NCBI GenBank assembly: GCA_963556495.2
Contig: OY747700.1
Coordinates: forward strand, 2,530,001 to 2,594,000
Reading direction: 5' to 3'
DNA length: 64,000 nucleotides
Source of the DNA: Valencia hispanica
Taxonomy: Eukaryota; Chordata; Actinopteri; Cyprinodontiformes; Valenciidae
This document shows positions 46,944-57,589 of the stretch, piece by piece. Made by a program: the position numbers and the translations under genes. How positions within the stretch are numbered: position 1 is the stretch's first letter; the number at the start of each line of letters is the position of its first letter. The notes beneath the pieces are model-generated. The model had not been told where the DNA came from. It ran no database searches and was given only the letters and a program-made list of their open reading frames with translations.

Positions 46944-49900
46944 CTTCAAAGGAAACAGAAGAGTCATAAAGTCAACGACACGATACATTTCTTAAAACTG
47001 GGTATTTGTCTTCCAACAAGTGAAAAACTTTAGCTTCAAAGGTCAGCCATCATATTCAGGATTGTACAACTGGAAAAGATGGTTTCCTTTAACATGACGC
47101 TACAACAGATTATAGCTAAATCAGTATTACAGTTTAATGGAGTCTTTGTGTTCCTATGAGACCAGGAGCAGTCGCTGCAGGTTGAGATCAACATTCTTCC
47201 TGTTGCAGACGAGGAGCTTTAAGGTGAACAGCTGAGGAGAAACCCAGCTAACTGTTTGATCAAAGTGGAAACATGGAATGCAATGATCCACGAGACCCTG
47301 GCAGGCCTTAAAGCAGATTAACCTTTCTGTTTTAAAGGTTTGATTTATGTCGATTCTCCTTAGAAAAAGACAAAGACATTCTAAAGTACCTTTTCCTGAA
47401 ACTGGAAGCTGAAACAGCAGCAAACATTAAATTTAGACAAGAACAACAGAAGGAGACGTTCTCTGATTAAAAACTGTCTTGAAATGATGTCATTATATAT
47501 GTAGAGCAGTTATTTATTAAGGTTGTTCATATGTTCGGATCAAACAAGTTGCAGTTGTGATGCGATTCCACTAGAGGGCAGTAGATGAAAGCCAGTTAAA
47601 TGTTTAAACTGTTCACAGCGTAAATAACTGGATGTTGAGTAAAATACTGAGATTTCCTGGGTTGCATTTCTTGTTTTTTTTGTCACTATTCAGCAGCTTT
47701 TCAATTAGGAGCAAATTCCTAAAATTACTACAAAGAACACTAGAAAAAAACCTGAAAAATCACAGGGTGACGGGATCCACTTTCAGATACAGAGTAGAGA
47801 GCTCAGACTAGTCACTTTTGCTCTACATCAAGAGGACATGGTTGAGGTTAGGGTTCAGTAGAGATGCTATCTGGAGCCCTTGCTGGGTATGTCCTACTGA
47901 TAACCTCCATGCAGACCCAAACCTTGTTTTAGAGATTATATCTCATGCTGGTGAATGCTTTGGAAACTCCCTACCACCACCTGGTTTTAGATAAGCGTTG
48001 GATGGATAGATGGATATAAACAGATTTATGTCCAGACTGTTAGAAGAATCTACCAACTGGAGCAAAGTGATTTTGTATTCTGGATCAGAACTGGTAAAAC
48101 TGATCAGAACTGTATAATTAAGTTCAGAAACAGGAACATAGGGAAAGCCTTCAACAATTGCTCCGCCCTGACACATTTCATACTCTGTTCTCCGAATGTA
48201 ATATACTTTCAGAACCTTAGGTACAAATACCAAATGTACTTTTCAAAGATTTGAGTGGCAAAAACGATAAAAAAAGTAAACTAAGGAAGTAAAACGTGAT
48301 TTGAAAAAGGCAACAAGAACCAAGTCTATGATGATGGGTGGTTAGTTTCACTTAACACAACTGTGCTTGAAAACATCTTTAGAGATAAATATATAGTTAG
48401 ATACTAGCAAGAGATAATTATATCAGCTTGGGGGTGGATTCTGTCATGTTCTATAAAGATGTAATGTACGCTAAAGAAAGCGAAAATAAGGTAGGTCTAA
48501 GTTAAGCTAAGCTAACTATGTACTGCTGTCAACATTTTGTTCCTGTCTGTTTCTTGGTCACAGAAAAATAATAAATCTTAAAAGTAAAACTGTCTATTTA
48601 TTGAAAATCGAGACGAAAACTATTTGAGCCACTGAAGTCCCTGTTTGCTCCTGTCAGGCTTTTATGGAGGACATGCTCCTGACTTCATCTCTGTTGGTCC
48701 TGAATCATTTAATGTGGTCAGGCAGTGGGATCATTCAGGAGACGGATTCAGACTGGGCCTGGAATTTATCTTTCCACTGGAGATCAGAGGAGAAACCAAT
48801 CAGCAGAGTCCGAGAGGAACACAACCAGAGCGTCAACGGGGACATTTCTGGTTCCCTGTTTTTACGAGTTCATTTTAGATCTGATTGTTGCCAGGGCAAC
48901 AAGATCACTCCAACTTAAACAATAACAAGGAAATATGACAACAGAACCTCGGGCATGTCTGAACAGATAAACCTGAACGGACGTGTTTTACCTCATCTGT
49001 TCACCTTCTACTTGTTGGCTTGTTTTTCTACGTGTGGGCGTGGCCTAACCCTCACATCTCATGTCAGATTTGCACATCATTGCATGTTTTCTAAGTGGTC
49101 AGAGTCTCAGCTGCTAGCGATAAGGTCTTTGTGTGAATACTGTTACACGACATTCACACGCTGAAACCAGAGCGTTTAAGGATGTGGTTTCATGAAGGCA
49201 GACGAAGCTGCAGGGAGGACTTGAAGGTTCATCATCATCACTTCCTGCAGTCTGCAGCCCATCAGCTTTAGAGCTGAGACATTTTGCAAAGTGCAATGCT
49301 TGGTCTGAAGACACCTCTCTGTGTCAAGATGATCACTTAAACAAAAATGATCAATTAGAATTTTTACATCCCCACCTACCAGACTCTTCTGTAGTGTTTT
49401 AACACGCTGCTGGTTTCCTGAAGGTTTTTATTTGGACTCCTTCATTATTAGTCCACCTTGGTTTTGTTTGTTGAACCACTTCACTCAGATTTATAAATCT
49501 TTTAGGGATATGAAGTCTCCTAAACTCAATTCAAAAATACTTTTTTATCCAGTCAGACGTTTCCCTCCCAGGAATATGAATCAGCAGGACGAGACGAAGA
49601 AGATCCGACTGAGAGACCCGTAAACCGTGATGCACGCTAACGAGCATGCGGAGGCTGAAACACGTGGCGATGAGGATGATGATCGTGACCTTCAACTGGT
49701 GGGAATCCATTTATATTTATTATGAGGTTGAAACATAAGATGGAAGAAAATAGTCAAAATAAGCAGACTATGAACACCCAAAGTCCAGCAGATTGTGAAA
49801 CAGACTGGAGGACTTTATCAGGTGCTGTTTTGTCTGCAGTGAACTTCACTCCTTATGTTGATAAGATACCATGGAGCATGTTTTTATGTACATTCATGCC

Positions 49901-52334
49901 AGGGCTAGCTTGTTCATGTCAGTCTGTCTCCATGGTGATAGCTGTGGGTAGTTACAATGGATCCCTTCCAGTCCGCCCTGGGCCCATTTATGACCTGCTA
50001 CCATGGTTCTCATCACTGAATTACCTGTAAACCTTCTGATGTCGTCAACATATGCTTCTGGATTTTCTACAGTCATACAGAATAACAGTAAACCCAAACT
50101 GAGATGAAAAAGCGTTCGTAGAATGAGCTAATTTTCTGTACTTAGCAGTACACCTACTAGTGTCCAGTCAAATCCCGCTTTGCAAGGAAACAGCAAAACA
50201 GATTAATGTAACTTCGCACAAAAAGTAAGGAAACTGGTTATTTGTTTCTTTGTCAGAAGTCGCTTTAAATGAGGCTCCATTTAAAGGGAAACTACATCGA
50301 TAGATTGGGTAGAAGAGTTGAGTTTCTGGGCTTAGTGAAAATATACCAAACAGCTTATTACGCTGATTACTCTTGTTTGGTGTTTTTTTAGGACTGGAGT
50401 ATTAATGCTTGAAGAAACAAAACATTTAGCCAATTTAACAATTTCTTCATTGAACAAAGTGACTTGATCGTGGTCGGTCAGGACGGAGAAACAAGCAGTG
50501 AATTCCACACCCTTTATCTCAGTATACCTGCACTATTCACAAAGAGAACGCATGGAAAGTTAAAGTGACAGCTCTAGATGTTGCACAAACTCTCCTTTAT
50601 TTCCCCTCATGTAGACCAACCTACAAAACACCAACAGTAAAAGCCCCCCTGTCAACAAAACATTCTTACTCTCCTATTGTTCTGCTTCCTGCTCTTTGTT
50701 CTCGTTCAGTTCCTCATTGAATCAGAACTGCTTTGGGTTCTCTGCTGTGTCGTTGGCCAGTCAGGAGTATAATCGGTGTACAACTACAGACAAGGATCCA
50801 TCACTCCAGATTTTCCAGAAACATTTCCACCAGCGCTGGTAGAAAGAGAACTAAACCAGATGGAGTTTAGCTCAGAGTTTAAACGCCTCCATTCTGTCCG
50901 GTTTTAGTTTGAGGTTTAGAGCGTTTTTCTACTCAGTTTCATGCACAGTGGTGCAGTTTGTAGCACTGATGCCTTGCAGCAAGAAGGTCCTGGGTTCAAA
51001 TCCCAACCTGGCGGCTTTCTGCATGTTCTCCCTGTGGACGTGTGGGTTTTCTCTGGGTACTCCTCCCACAGTCCAAGAACATGGCTGTTAGGTTAGTCAG
51101 CCTTTCTAAATGGTCCTTATATGTAAATGTATGCATGGTGGTTTGTTCTGTGTGTCTCCTCTGCAATGGACTGGCGACCTGTCCAAGGTGGACCCGGCTC
51201 TCGCCGATAACCGCTACCCCCCCCATGATGTAGATAATGCATGGATAGGGCCAGTGTTATATGATCTATTTAGATTTGATCATTTTATTGCTGTTTAGGT
51301 TGTTAATATTCATGGCACAATTACATGTTTTCCAAATATTGTTCTTTGCTCTTCTAGATTTGACAATTATTTATGTTTATTATGTGTGATCTTAACCTTT
51401 TATAGATTTTATTGAATCATTTCACCTTCCTATACAGCATTCATATATCTGTTTCTTTGCTATTCTAATCTACAGCTCCTCATCCTTCTGATTCATTTCT
51501 CTCACTTTTAATTCATCATTGTTTTATTAACAATACTTATTGGTTTTATCTGCTTTAGTGGAATTTATTAATCTTTTCTGATAATTTTATTTTAAATCTA
51601 ATGGTTAACTGTCTCTTTCTACTTTTTACCTGCACTTGACTTTAGAAATAGTGCTTTATAAATACATTTTGATTGACTGATTATTTAAAACAGCTAGTTT
51701 GACCACAGGACCCAGTAGAGGAAGCTTTCAGAAGCTCATACAAACATAATTCTACAACATTATCTGACTCCTGCTTCCTTTTCTTCTTAAAAACAATATT
51801 TGTGTTTATATTAGCTCCCACATATGCGGCAATGAAAAAATTAATCAGTTTTCAAGAATGATCAACTGTTTAAAACTGAATTTTAACAGAATGCTGAGTT
51901 ATTACAGGCTTCAAACTGCTGAGTAACTGTCTCTCATTCTGCAGTAAGAAGGAAACTAACAAACAGTGAAGTTCTGAAAGAAAAAGCAGAAGAGAAGTGA
52001 TCAATGAAGAACAATAAAACCTGAGAATGAGGGTGTTTCCAGCTGAAACAGTGGAAATCCCCGATGTTTACGGTCTAAAATGAACTTCAGGGTTTTAGTC
52101 TTAGAGACGGATGGGAATTTGTTGTCTGTGGTTACATCTGTTTCTGCATTGCTACATCTATAACGTTATCATTTTTCATCCCTCCCAGATCTTATTTTTA
52201 ATTTCTTTATCAAATCTATGTGCAGAGGATCCCTTTGGGGACATCATTTTTTTAAAATCTATTTCTGTATAACTTTGGAAGAGTGGAGGCAAACTGGCAG
52301 AAATTTTGCATTGGTTTTTGATAGCAGAGAAGAT

Positions 52335-52368
<34 letters not shown>

Positions 52369-55300
52369 ATAACAAGCTTAAATAAATACATACCACAGGA
52401 ATTTATGGTTGCTGTAATTAAACCTCTACTTAAGAAACCTTTCCTTGATCAAGATGAGATAGTTAATTACAGACCTATATCTAACCTTCCTTTCTGAAAG
52501 CCCTTAATAATCACCTCCATCATCCATCAGAGATCTGATTGGTCCATATGTTCCTAACAGAGCCCTTTGCTCTCAGACTGCAGGTTTACTTGTAGTTCCT
52601 AGGATCTCTAAAAGTAGAATGGGAGGCAGATCTTTTAGTTATCAGGCTCCTCTCCTGTGGAACCAGCTCCCAGCTTTAGTCCGTGAGGCAGACACTCTGT
52701 TTACTTTTAAGGCCAGGCTTAAAACTTTCCTTTTTGATAAAGCTTATAGTTAGAGTGGCTAAGGTCATCCTGAGCTATCTCTGTAGTTATGCTGCTATAG
52801 GCTTAGACTGCTGGAGGACAGACTAAGACACTCTGCTACTTTTCTCTCCTACTACTCTCCAGTTGTATTATTTGCTGTTATTTCGACTGTTAACTTTGTT
52901 TTCTCTCAGTGTTTTTCTCTCCATAGAAGATATACCTGGTCTGGTATCCTGCTTGGCTGCAATGCCCTGTTGGACGGGGGGCATCGACTGGGATGATGCT
53001 CCCAGTAACTGAACATCCACTGTGTCCTGTTATCAACTTTTTACTTTCTGTAACATAGAAAGTTCTCTTATATCAGATCTTCTGTTCCTTCTGTGTCTCT
53101 GCTCTGTCTTCTCAAACCCCCAGACGGTCGTGGCAGATGGCCGCTCCTACTGAGCCTGGTTCTGTTGGAGGTTTCTTCCTGTTAAAGGGGAGTTTTTCCT
53201 CTCCACCGTCGCTACATGCTTGCTCAGTATGAGGGATTGGTGAGGTCGGAGTCTTCATCAACGGGACGCAACCTCAAGTCAATGACTCGATGCAATCTGC
53301 TGGGATTCCTTACTGAGAAAACTTTAAACTGTTTGGAATGTTGTACTGAAATGACTTTTCTTGTAAAGGGCCTTAAGATAACATCTGTTGTGAATCGGTG
53401 CTATAGAAATAAATTGAATTGAACTGAGTTATTTTGGGGTAAAATTGAATTATTCAGGATTAAATTAATTGCAATAGCAGTTGATATTTATTTGTTTTAT
53501 TCAGTCATGAAATGCCTTCAGACTTTCATGTCTTAGTATTTTCCAATAGATGTAGAGTTTCTCATGTTTTGTTAATCTAGCATTTACATAAATGAGATAG
53601 AATAAAAACAACTTATTCATTTTTTAACAAATTGTAACAAATTTGCATGAGAAAAGGGCACTTTCAGTGCAAAATTATCAACCACATGTGGAATGCAAAA
53701 AATATGCATTTTGTTTCTTTTCCTAAAACAGAGAAGGTGAGATCGAGAGATGTAAAACATACAACAAAAAAACCTGGTTATTTACGGGGTTAAACATTTA
53801 GCTAATGATTCATTTATTATGTATAATCAGAATTAAAGTGAATAAGAAATAATATTAAAAAGAAAATGTTAAAAAGCTGTGAATGCATAAGAGTTTATTG
53901 GAAATTTCTTGGAGAAAAATCATAAATATGTATTTTGGATGTGGAGGCCTAATGTTATTGCTGGCATTCATAAACTAAAACAACATTTCAGTTTCCAAGA
54001 AAAAAAACATTCATGTGTTTTCATCTGGAAACTGGAATTAAATGGATTAGCAATTCAGAAAATTAATGAATATTTGTGATGCATGGTAAAAATGGAAGTT
54101 ACAGGCTTCAATAAAAAAGCTGAAGAAAATATCTCTGTCGACAAATTTCTGCAGCATTTTTGTACGAGCATTTGTGCAGCACGAACCCGAGTTTTGTTTT
54201 TGGTGCTGTTGGATGTTTCGGAGCTGCTTTCTTCTTCTAATGTTTTGGGTAGGGATGTGTATTAGCAAAAATCTGGCGATACGATATGTATCGCGATACA
54301 TGTGAGACGATACGATATATCTCGATATATTACGATACTATGAGTAAGACTATATATTGTGATTTTTAAAACTCAATTTAACTGTAGGAAAACTGTCCCA
54401 TCATTCTAAACACTCCAACCTGTTTCACACTTTAACACATCCAGTTTTTTTACTAGATCTAGCTGATCCACTGGAATGAAGAAGGTGAAAACAGCCACAA
54501 ACTACCAGTCTATCCATCCATCCATCCATCCATCTATCCATTTTCTACCACTTATCCGGGGTCGGGTCGCGGGGGAAGCAGCTTAAGCAACGAGACCCAG
54601 ACTTCCCTCTCCCCAGCCACTTGGGCCATCTCCTCGGGAGGAACCCCAAGGCGTTCCCAGGCCAGCCAAGAAACATAGTCCCTCTAGAATAGACCTTACC
54701 AGGGAGGCTCAGAAGTGTGATCCCCCTGTAGTCGGAACACACTCTGTGGTCCCCCTTTTTGAACAGGGGGACCACCACCCCGGTCTGCCAATCCAAGGGA
54801 ACTGCCCCCGATGTCCATGCAATATTGCAGAGCCGCGTTAACCAACACAGCCCCACAACATCCAGAGCCTTAAGGAACTCCGGTCGAATCTCATCCACCC
54901 CAGGAGCCCTGCCACCGAGGAGCTTTTTAACGACCTCAGTGACCTCAGCACCAGAGACTGGAGAGCCCGACCCAAAGTCCCCAGACTCTGCTTCCAGATT
55001 GGAAGGCGTGCTGGTGGGATTGAGGAGGTCTTTGAAGTATTCCATCCACCGACACATGTTCGAAGTTCTGCCGGGAGTGTGAGTTGAAGCTCTTTCTTAC
55101 AGGAGACTCTGCCAAATGTTCCCAGCAGACCCTCACTACACGTTTGGGCCTTCCAGGTCTGTCCGGCGTCCTCCCCCACCATCGGAGCCGACTCACCACC
55201 AGGTAGTGGTCAGTGGACATCTCAGCCCCTCTCTTCACCGAGTGTCCAAAACATGCGGCCGCAGATCAGATGAGACAACAACCAAGTGGATCATCGAGCT

Positions 55301-57274
55301 GCCAAGTGCACATATGGACACCTTTATGTTTGAACATGGTGTTTGTTATGGACAATCCATGACGAGCATAGAAGTCCAATAACAAGACACCACTTGGGTT
55401 CAGATTGGGGGGGCCATTCCGCCCAACCACACCCCTCCAGGTCTCACTGTCATTGCCCACGTGAGCGTTGAAGTCTCCCAGCAGAACAAGGGAGTCCCCG
55501 GGAGGAGCACTCTCCAGCACCCCCTCCAAAGACTCCAAAAAGGGTGGGTAATCTGATCTGCTGTTTGGCGCGTAAGCACAAAAAACAGTCACGCCCCGTC
55601 CCCCCACCCGTAGGCGGAGGGATTCTATCTTCTCGTTCAACAGGGTAAACCCCAACGTAAAGGCACCGAGATGGGGGGCAACAAGTATGCCCACCCCAGC
55701 TTGACGCCTCTCAGCGGGGGCAACTTCAGAGTGGAAGAGAGTCCAACCCCTCTTGAGGAGACGGGTTCCAGAGCCAGAGCCATGCGTCGAGGTGAGTCCG
55801 ACGATGTCCAGTCGAAACCTCTCAACCTCGCACACCAGCTCCGGCTCCTTCCCTACCAGAGAGGTGACGTTCCACGTCCCGAAGGCCAGCTTCTGCAGCC
55901 AAGGATCGGACTGCCAAGGCCCCCGCCTTCGGCCACCGCCCATCCTACACAGCACCTGACCCCTATGGCCCCTCCCACAAGTGGTGAGCTCATAGGAAGG
56001 GGACCCATGTAACCTCTTCGGGCTAAGCCCGACCGGGCCCCATGGGTAAAGGCCCGGCCATCAGGCTCTCACCAACATCCCCTGCCTCCAGGCCTGGCTC
56101 CAAAAGAGGGCCCCGGTGCCCCACTTCCAGGCGAGGGAACACTAAATCCATTGTTCGTATTCATCATAGGGGTCTTTTGGGCTGCACTTTGTCTGATCCA
56201 TCACCTAGAACCAAATTGCCATGGGTGACCCTACCAGGAGCAAAAAGCTCCCGACAACATAGCTCCTAGGATCATTGGGACACTCAAACTCCTCCACCAC
56301 AATAAGGTGGCAGCCCAGGGAGGGGCTGCTTTTTTCTTCTAATGTTTTGGGTAGGGATGAGTATTAGCAAAAATCTGGCGATACGTTATGTATCGCGATA
56401 CATGTGAGACGATGCGATATATCATGATACTGTGAGTAAGACTATATATTGTGATTTTTAAAACTGAATTTAACAGTAAGAAAACTGTCCCATCATTCTA
56501 AACACTCCAACCTGTTTCACACTTTAACACGTCCAGTTTTATTACTAGATCTAGTTGATCCACTGGAACCAAGAAGGTCAAAACAGCCACAAACTACCAG
56601 TTATACTTTTAATTTTACTACAAAAATTACTGTCATCATTAATGGTTCCATTCAAATCCTTAAAAAAAAAGTGATTTTTTTTATTTTGAATATCGATGCA
56701 ATACGGGAAATAAAATATCGCAATATATCAGTGTATCGATATTTTCTTCATCACTAGTTTTGGGATTATCTGATGTTTCTGTGAGAGACGCTTCCAGTTG
56801 GCTGATGCTGTGTGATCGGTGTGAGGTGACAGCTCAGCCCTACCTGTTGGCGGCGATGTATCCCATGAACAGGATGCTGGCGTACATGTTGAGATAAAAG
56901 GCCGAGGCTCCGAAGCTGCAATAGACCTGTCGGATAAGGGTGGACTCGGTGGCGAAGTTCATGATCCGCAGCGGGAGACAGAGGCTGATGAGGAAGTCTG
57001 AGGCGGCCAGGTTCTTCAGGTAGATGGTGACGCTGCTGGACGCCTGATGCTGGGCCACACAGAAGTAAACCCTTAATGTGAAACCGTTCAGGAACAAACC
57101 CACCTGAGGAGCACACAGGGACTGAGTCACACTTTCTTCAACATTTCTTCGCACCAATACATGACCAAGCTGACAAATACTCACCAGGAATATGAGACTG
57201 TAGATTACTGTAAAGAACGTGTTGGCCGGTTGGTGAACTGGCTCACACTCTGAGGAATTACTGGTGTTCATCAT
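46241..57274 (-). CDS. p2ry14: P2Y14-like nucleotide-receptor-family GPCR (three coding exons)
   Basis: A seven-helix plasma-membrane receptor of the P2Y12/13/14-GPR87 group. Exons 57185-57274, 56844-57103 and 46241-46943 join to 350 aa, against about 340 for relatives. Marks: N-glycosylation sites N3 and N6, TM1 into the VGLFLNG turn, TM2 [16 protein letters not shown]92 at TM3, NRYLKIVHP at 116-124 (Asn replaces the usual Asp of DRY), ECL2 C174, TM6 [11 protein letters not shown] from 248, the TM7 stretch YLKELTVL and DPLIY at 290-294, and a basic and serine-rich tail. Family membership is strong. The P2RY14 name rests on position beside gpr171 on the same strand, as in the mammalian MED12L cluster. 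GPR87 or a fish-specific paralogue is possible. Known relatives couple to Gi and bind nucleotides or UDP-sugars; ligand choice is not readable here. Confidence 0.85.
46944..50944. other. Large intron of the P2Y14-like gene, left part
   Basis: No coding exon is seen. A LINE-tail-like phrase ending AAGCGTTGGATGGATAGATGG occurs near 47995-48016. Other open frames are short and unsupported. Confidence 0.5.
50945..51240 (+). mobile_element. SINE-like dispersed repeat, clearest copy
   Basis: It starts CAGTGGTGCAGTTTGTAGCA and, 45 bp on, GGTTCAAATCCC, giving a box A/box B-like tRNA head. It continues GCATGTTCTCCCTGTGGACG, CTCCCACAGTCCAAGAACAT, ATGGACTGGCGACCTGTCCA and a terminal CCGCTACCCCCCCCATGATG. 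Related copies lie at 16305-16575 and 43500-43640. The head has no full cloverleaf, so it is not annotated as a tRNA gene. Confidence 0.75.
51241..51690 (+). mobile_element. L2-like LINE 3' terminus
   Basis: The segment ends TAGTGCTTTATAAATACATT followed by TTGATTGACTGATTA, the tail style of L2-type LINEs in plus orientation. The preceding AT-rich sequence would be its 3' UTR. The upstream limit is uncertain. Confidence 0.5.
52306..53435 (+). mobile_element. Internally deleted L2/Rex-type LINE
   Basis: The frame at 52306-52497 ends in LLKKPFLDQ...[10 protein letters not shown], the start of a LINE reverse-transcriptase domain, then stops. Immediately after, at about 52530-52750, broken frames give [13 protein letters not shown] and [19 protein letters not shown], the extreme C-terminus of such ORFs. 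The catalytic centre is missing. A long 3' UTR follows (CCCCCAGACGGTCGTGGCAG; TGTGAATCGGTGCTATAGAA) with the tail AATAAATTGAATTGAA. Confidence 0.85.
53436..54222. other. AT-rich intronic sequence, no feature seen
   Basis: Nothing recognisable. Confidence 0.45.
54223..54509. repeat. Left copy of 280-bp direct repeat flanking a LINE
   Basis: Begins GCTGCTTTCTTCTTCTAATG and ends CACAAACTACCAGT. It is about 95% identical to 56325-56601 and contains the first two-thirds of a MITE (GGCGATACGATATGTATCGC). Confidence 0.92.
54545..55057 (-). pseudogene. Reverse-transcriptase N-terminal remnant fused to LINE 3' end
   Basis: After [16 protein letters not shown] come [30 protein letters not shown] and [14 protein letters not shown], which are early reverse-transcriptase blocks. 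The FADD-type catalytic box is absent. The frame runs into 3' terminal sequence ([20 protein letters not shown]). Confidence 0.88.
55266..55955 (-). pseudogene. LINE apurinic-type endonuclease domain remnant
   Basis: A 229-codon open frame with [13 protein letters not shown] at the start, [22 protein letters not shown] [34 protein letters not shown] and [12 protein letters not shown], typical of the endonuclease/exonuclease/phosphatase fold of non-LTR elements. It is cut by a stop after LGCCLI and lacks the continuous link to a reverse transcriptase. Confidence 0.88.
56325..56601. repeat. Right copy of 280-bp direct repeat flanking a LINE
   Basis: Begins GCTGCTTTTTTCTTCTAATG and ends CACAAACTACCAGT, after which the interrupted MITE continues with TATACTTTTAATTT. 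Confidence 0.92.
56350..56756. mobile_element. Complete copy of a CGATA-rich MITE
   Basis: The left end TAGGGATGAGTATTAGC with GGCGATACG..ATCGCGATACAT, and the right end AATATCGCAATATATCAGTG, GTATCGATATTTTC and CATCACTA, form diffuse inverted similarity (AGGGATG against the inverted AGTGATG). No coding capacity. Confidence 0.65.
56844..57103 (-). CDS. p2ry14: P2Y14-like receptor coding exon 2
   Basis: 260 bp between acceptor CTCCTCAG|GTGGGT and donor CAACAG|GTAGGG. It encodes the rest of TM1 ([14 protein letters not shown]), TM2 and TM3, ending inside the Arg codon of the NRY motif (phase 2). The upstream intron (57104-57184) is 81 bp, a multiple of three, and has no stop in frame. It reads through as 27 extra residues that break TM1, which together with perfect splice sites shows it is an intron. 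Confidence 0.92.
57185..57274 (-). CDS. p2ry14: P2Y14-like receptor coding exon 1
   Basis: 30 codons from the first of two adjacent ATGs to the donor TTCCTG|GTGAGT. It encodes the glycosylated N-terminus (NTSNSSEC) and the first half of TM1. Upstream, TTATGCAG at about 57339-57346 is a possible acceptor. That would place about 64 bp of 5' UTR in this exon and imply an earlier non-coding exon. Confidence 0.85.
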
Positions 57275-57338
57275 TTCTGGGAGGGTGGATGATGAGGCTC
57301 GACTGATGTTTTCAAAGTGGCTCGGAAAAAAATGAAAC

Positions 57339-57589
57339 CTGCATAAGAGAATTAATTTATTAGAATCTTAGAGAGGAGAGTTCAGTTTGAGGGACAGCTG
57401 CAAACTATTGACTTGATGTAATCGGCTGGATTTAATTAGATAATTAACCAACTGGCGTAGCGTTGTTCTATAAAAGGATCAAATTGGAATGTAAGGAATA
57501 AACTTTAAATCTGTCAGTATGAACGGAATAACTAACCACACATTTCTGGAATAAAGAAGGATTTTCTGAAGTGCTTTGAGATAACATTA
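57339..57589. other. Upstream flank of the P2Y14-like gene
   Basis: No promoter element can be assigned with confidence. A non-coding first exon may lie upstream. Confidence 0.35.

Larger units (their letters stand above)
54510..56324 (-). mobile_element. RTE-like LINE, both ends present, reverse transcriptase deleted
   Basis: Read on the minus strand, the 5' end is CTCCCTGGGCTGCCACCTTA and the 3' end is GACCCCGGATAAGTGGTAGA followed by (GGAT)n. An endonuclease-type frame (55266-55955) and the front of a reverse transcriptase (54545-55057: [15 protein letters not shown], then [17 protein letters not shown]) are visible. The frame then jumps directly to the 3' region, so most of the reverse transcriptase is gone. 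Several frameshifts are present. Confidence 0.9.

Noticed and set aside
50945..51010. tRNA-like head of the SINE-like repeat
   Set aside because: It has box A/B-like words, but no acceptor stem or anticodon arm pairs convincingly. It is not a tRNA gene.
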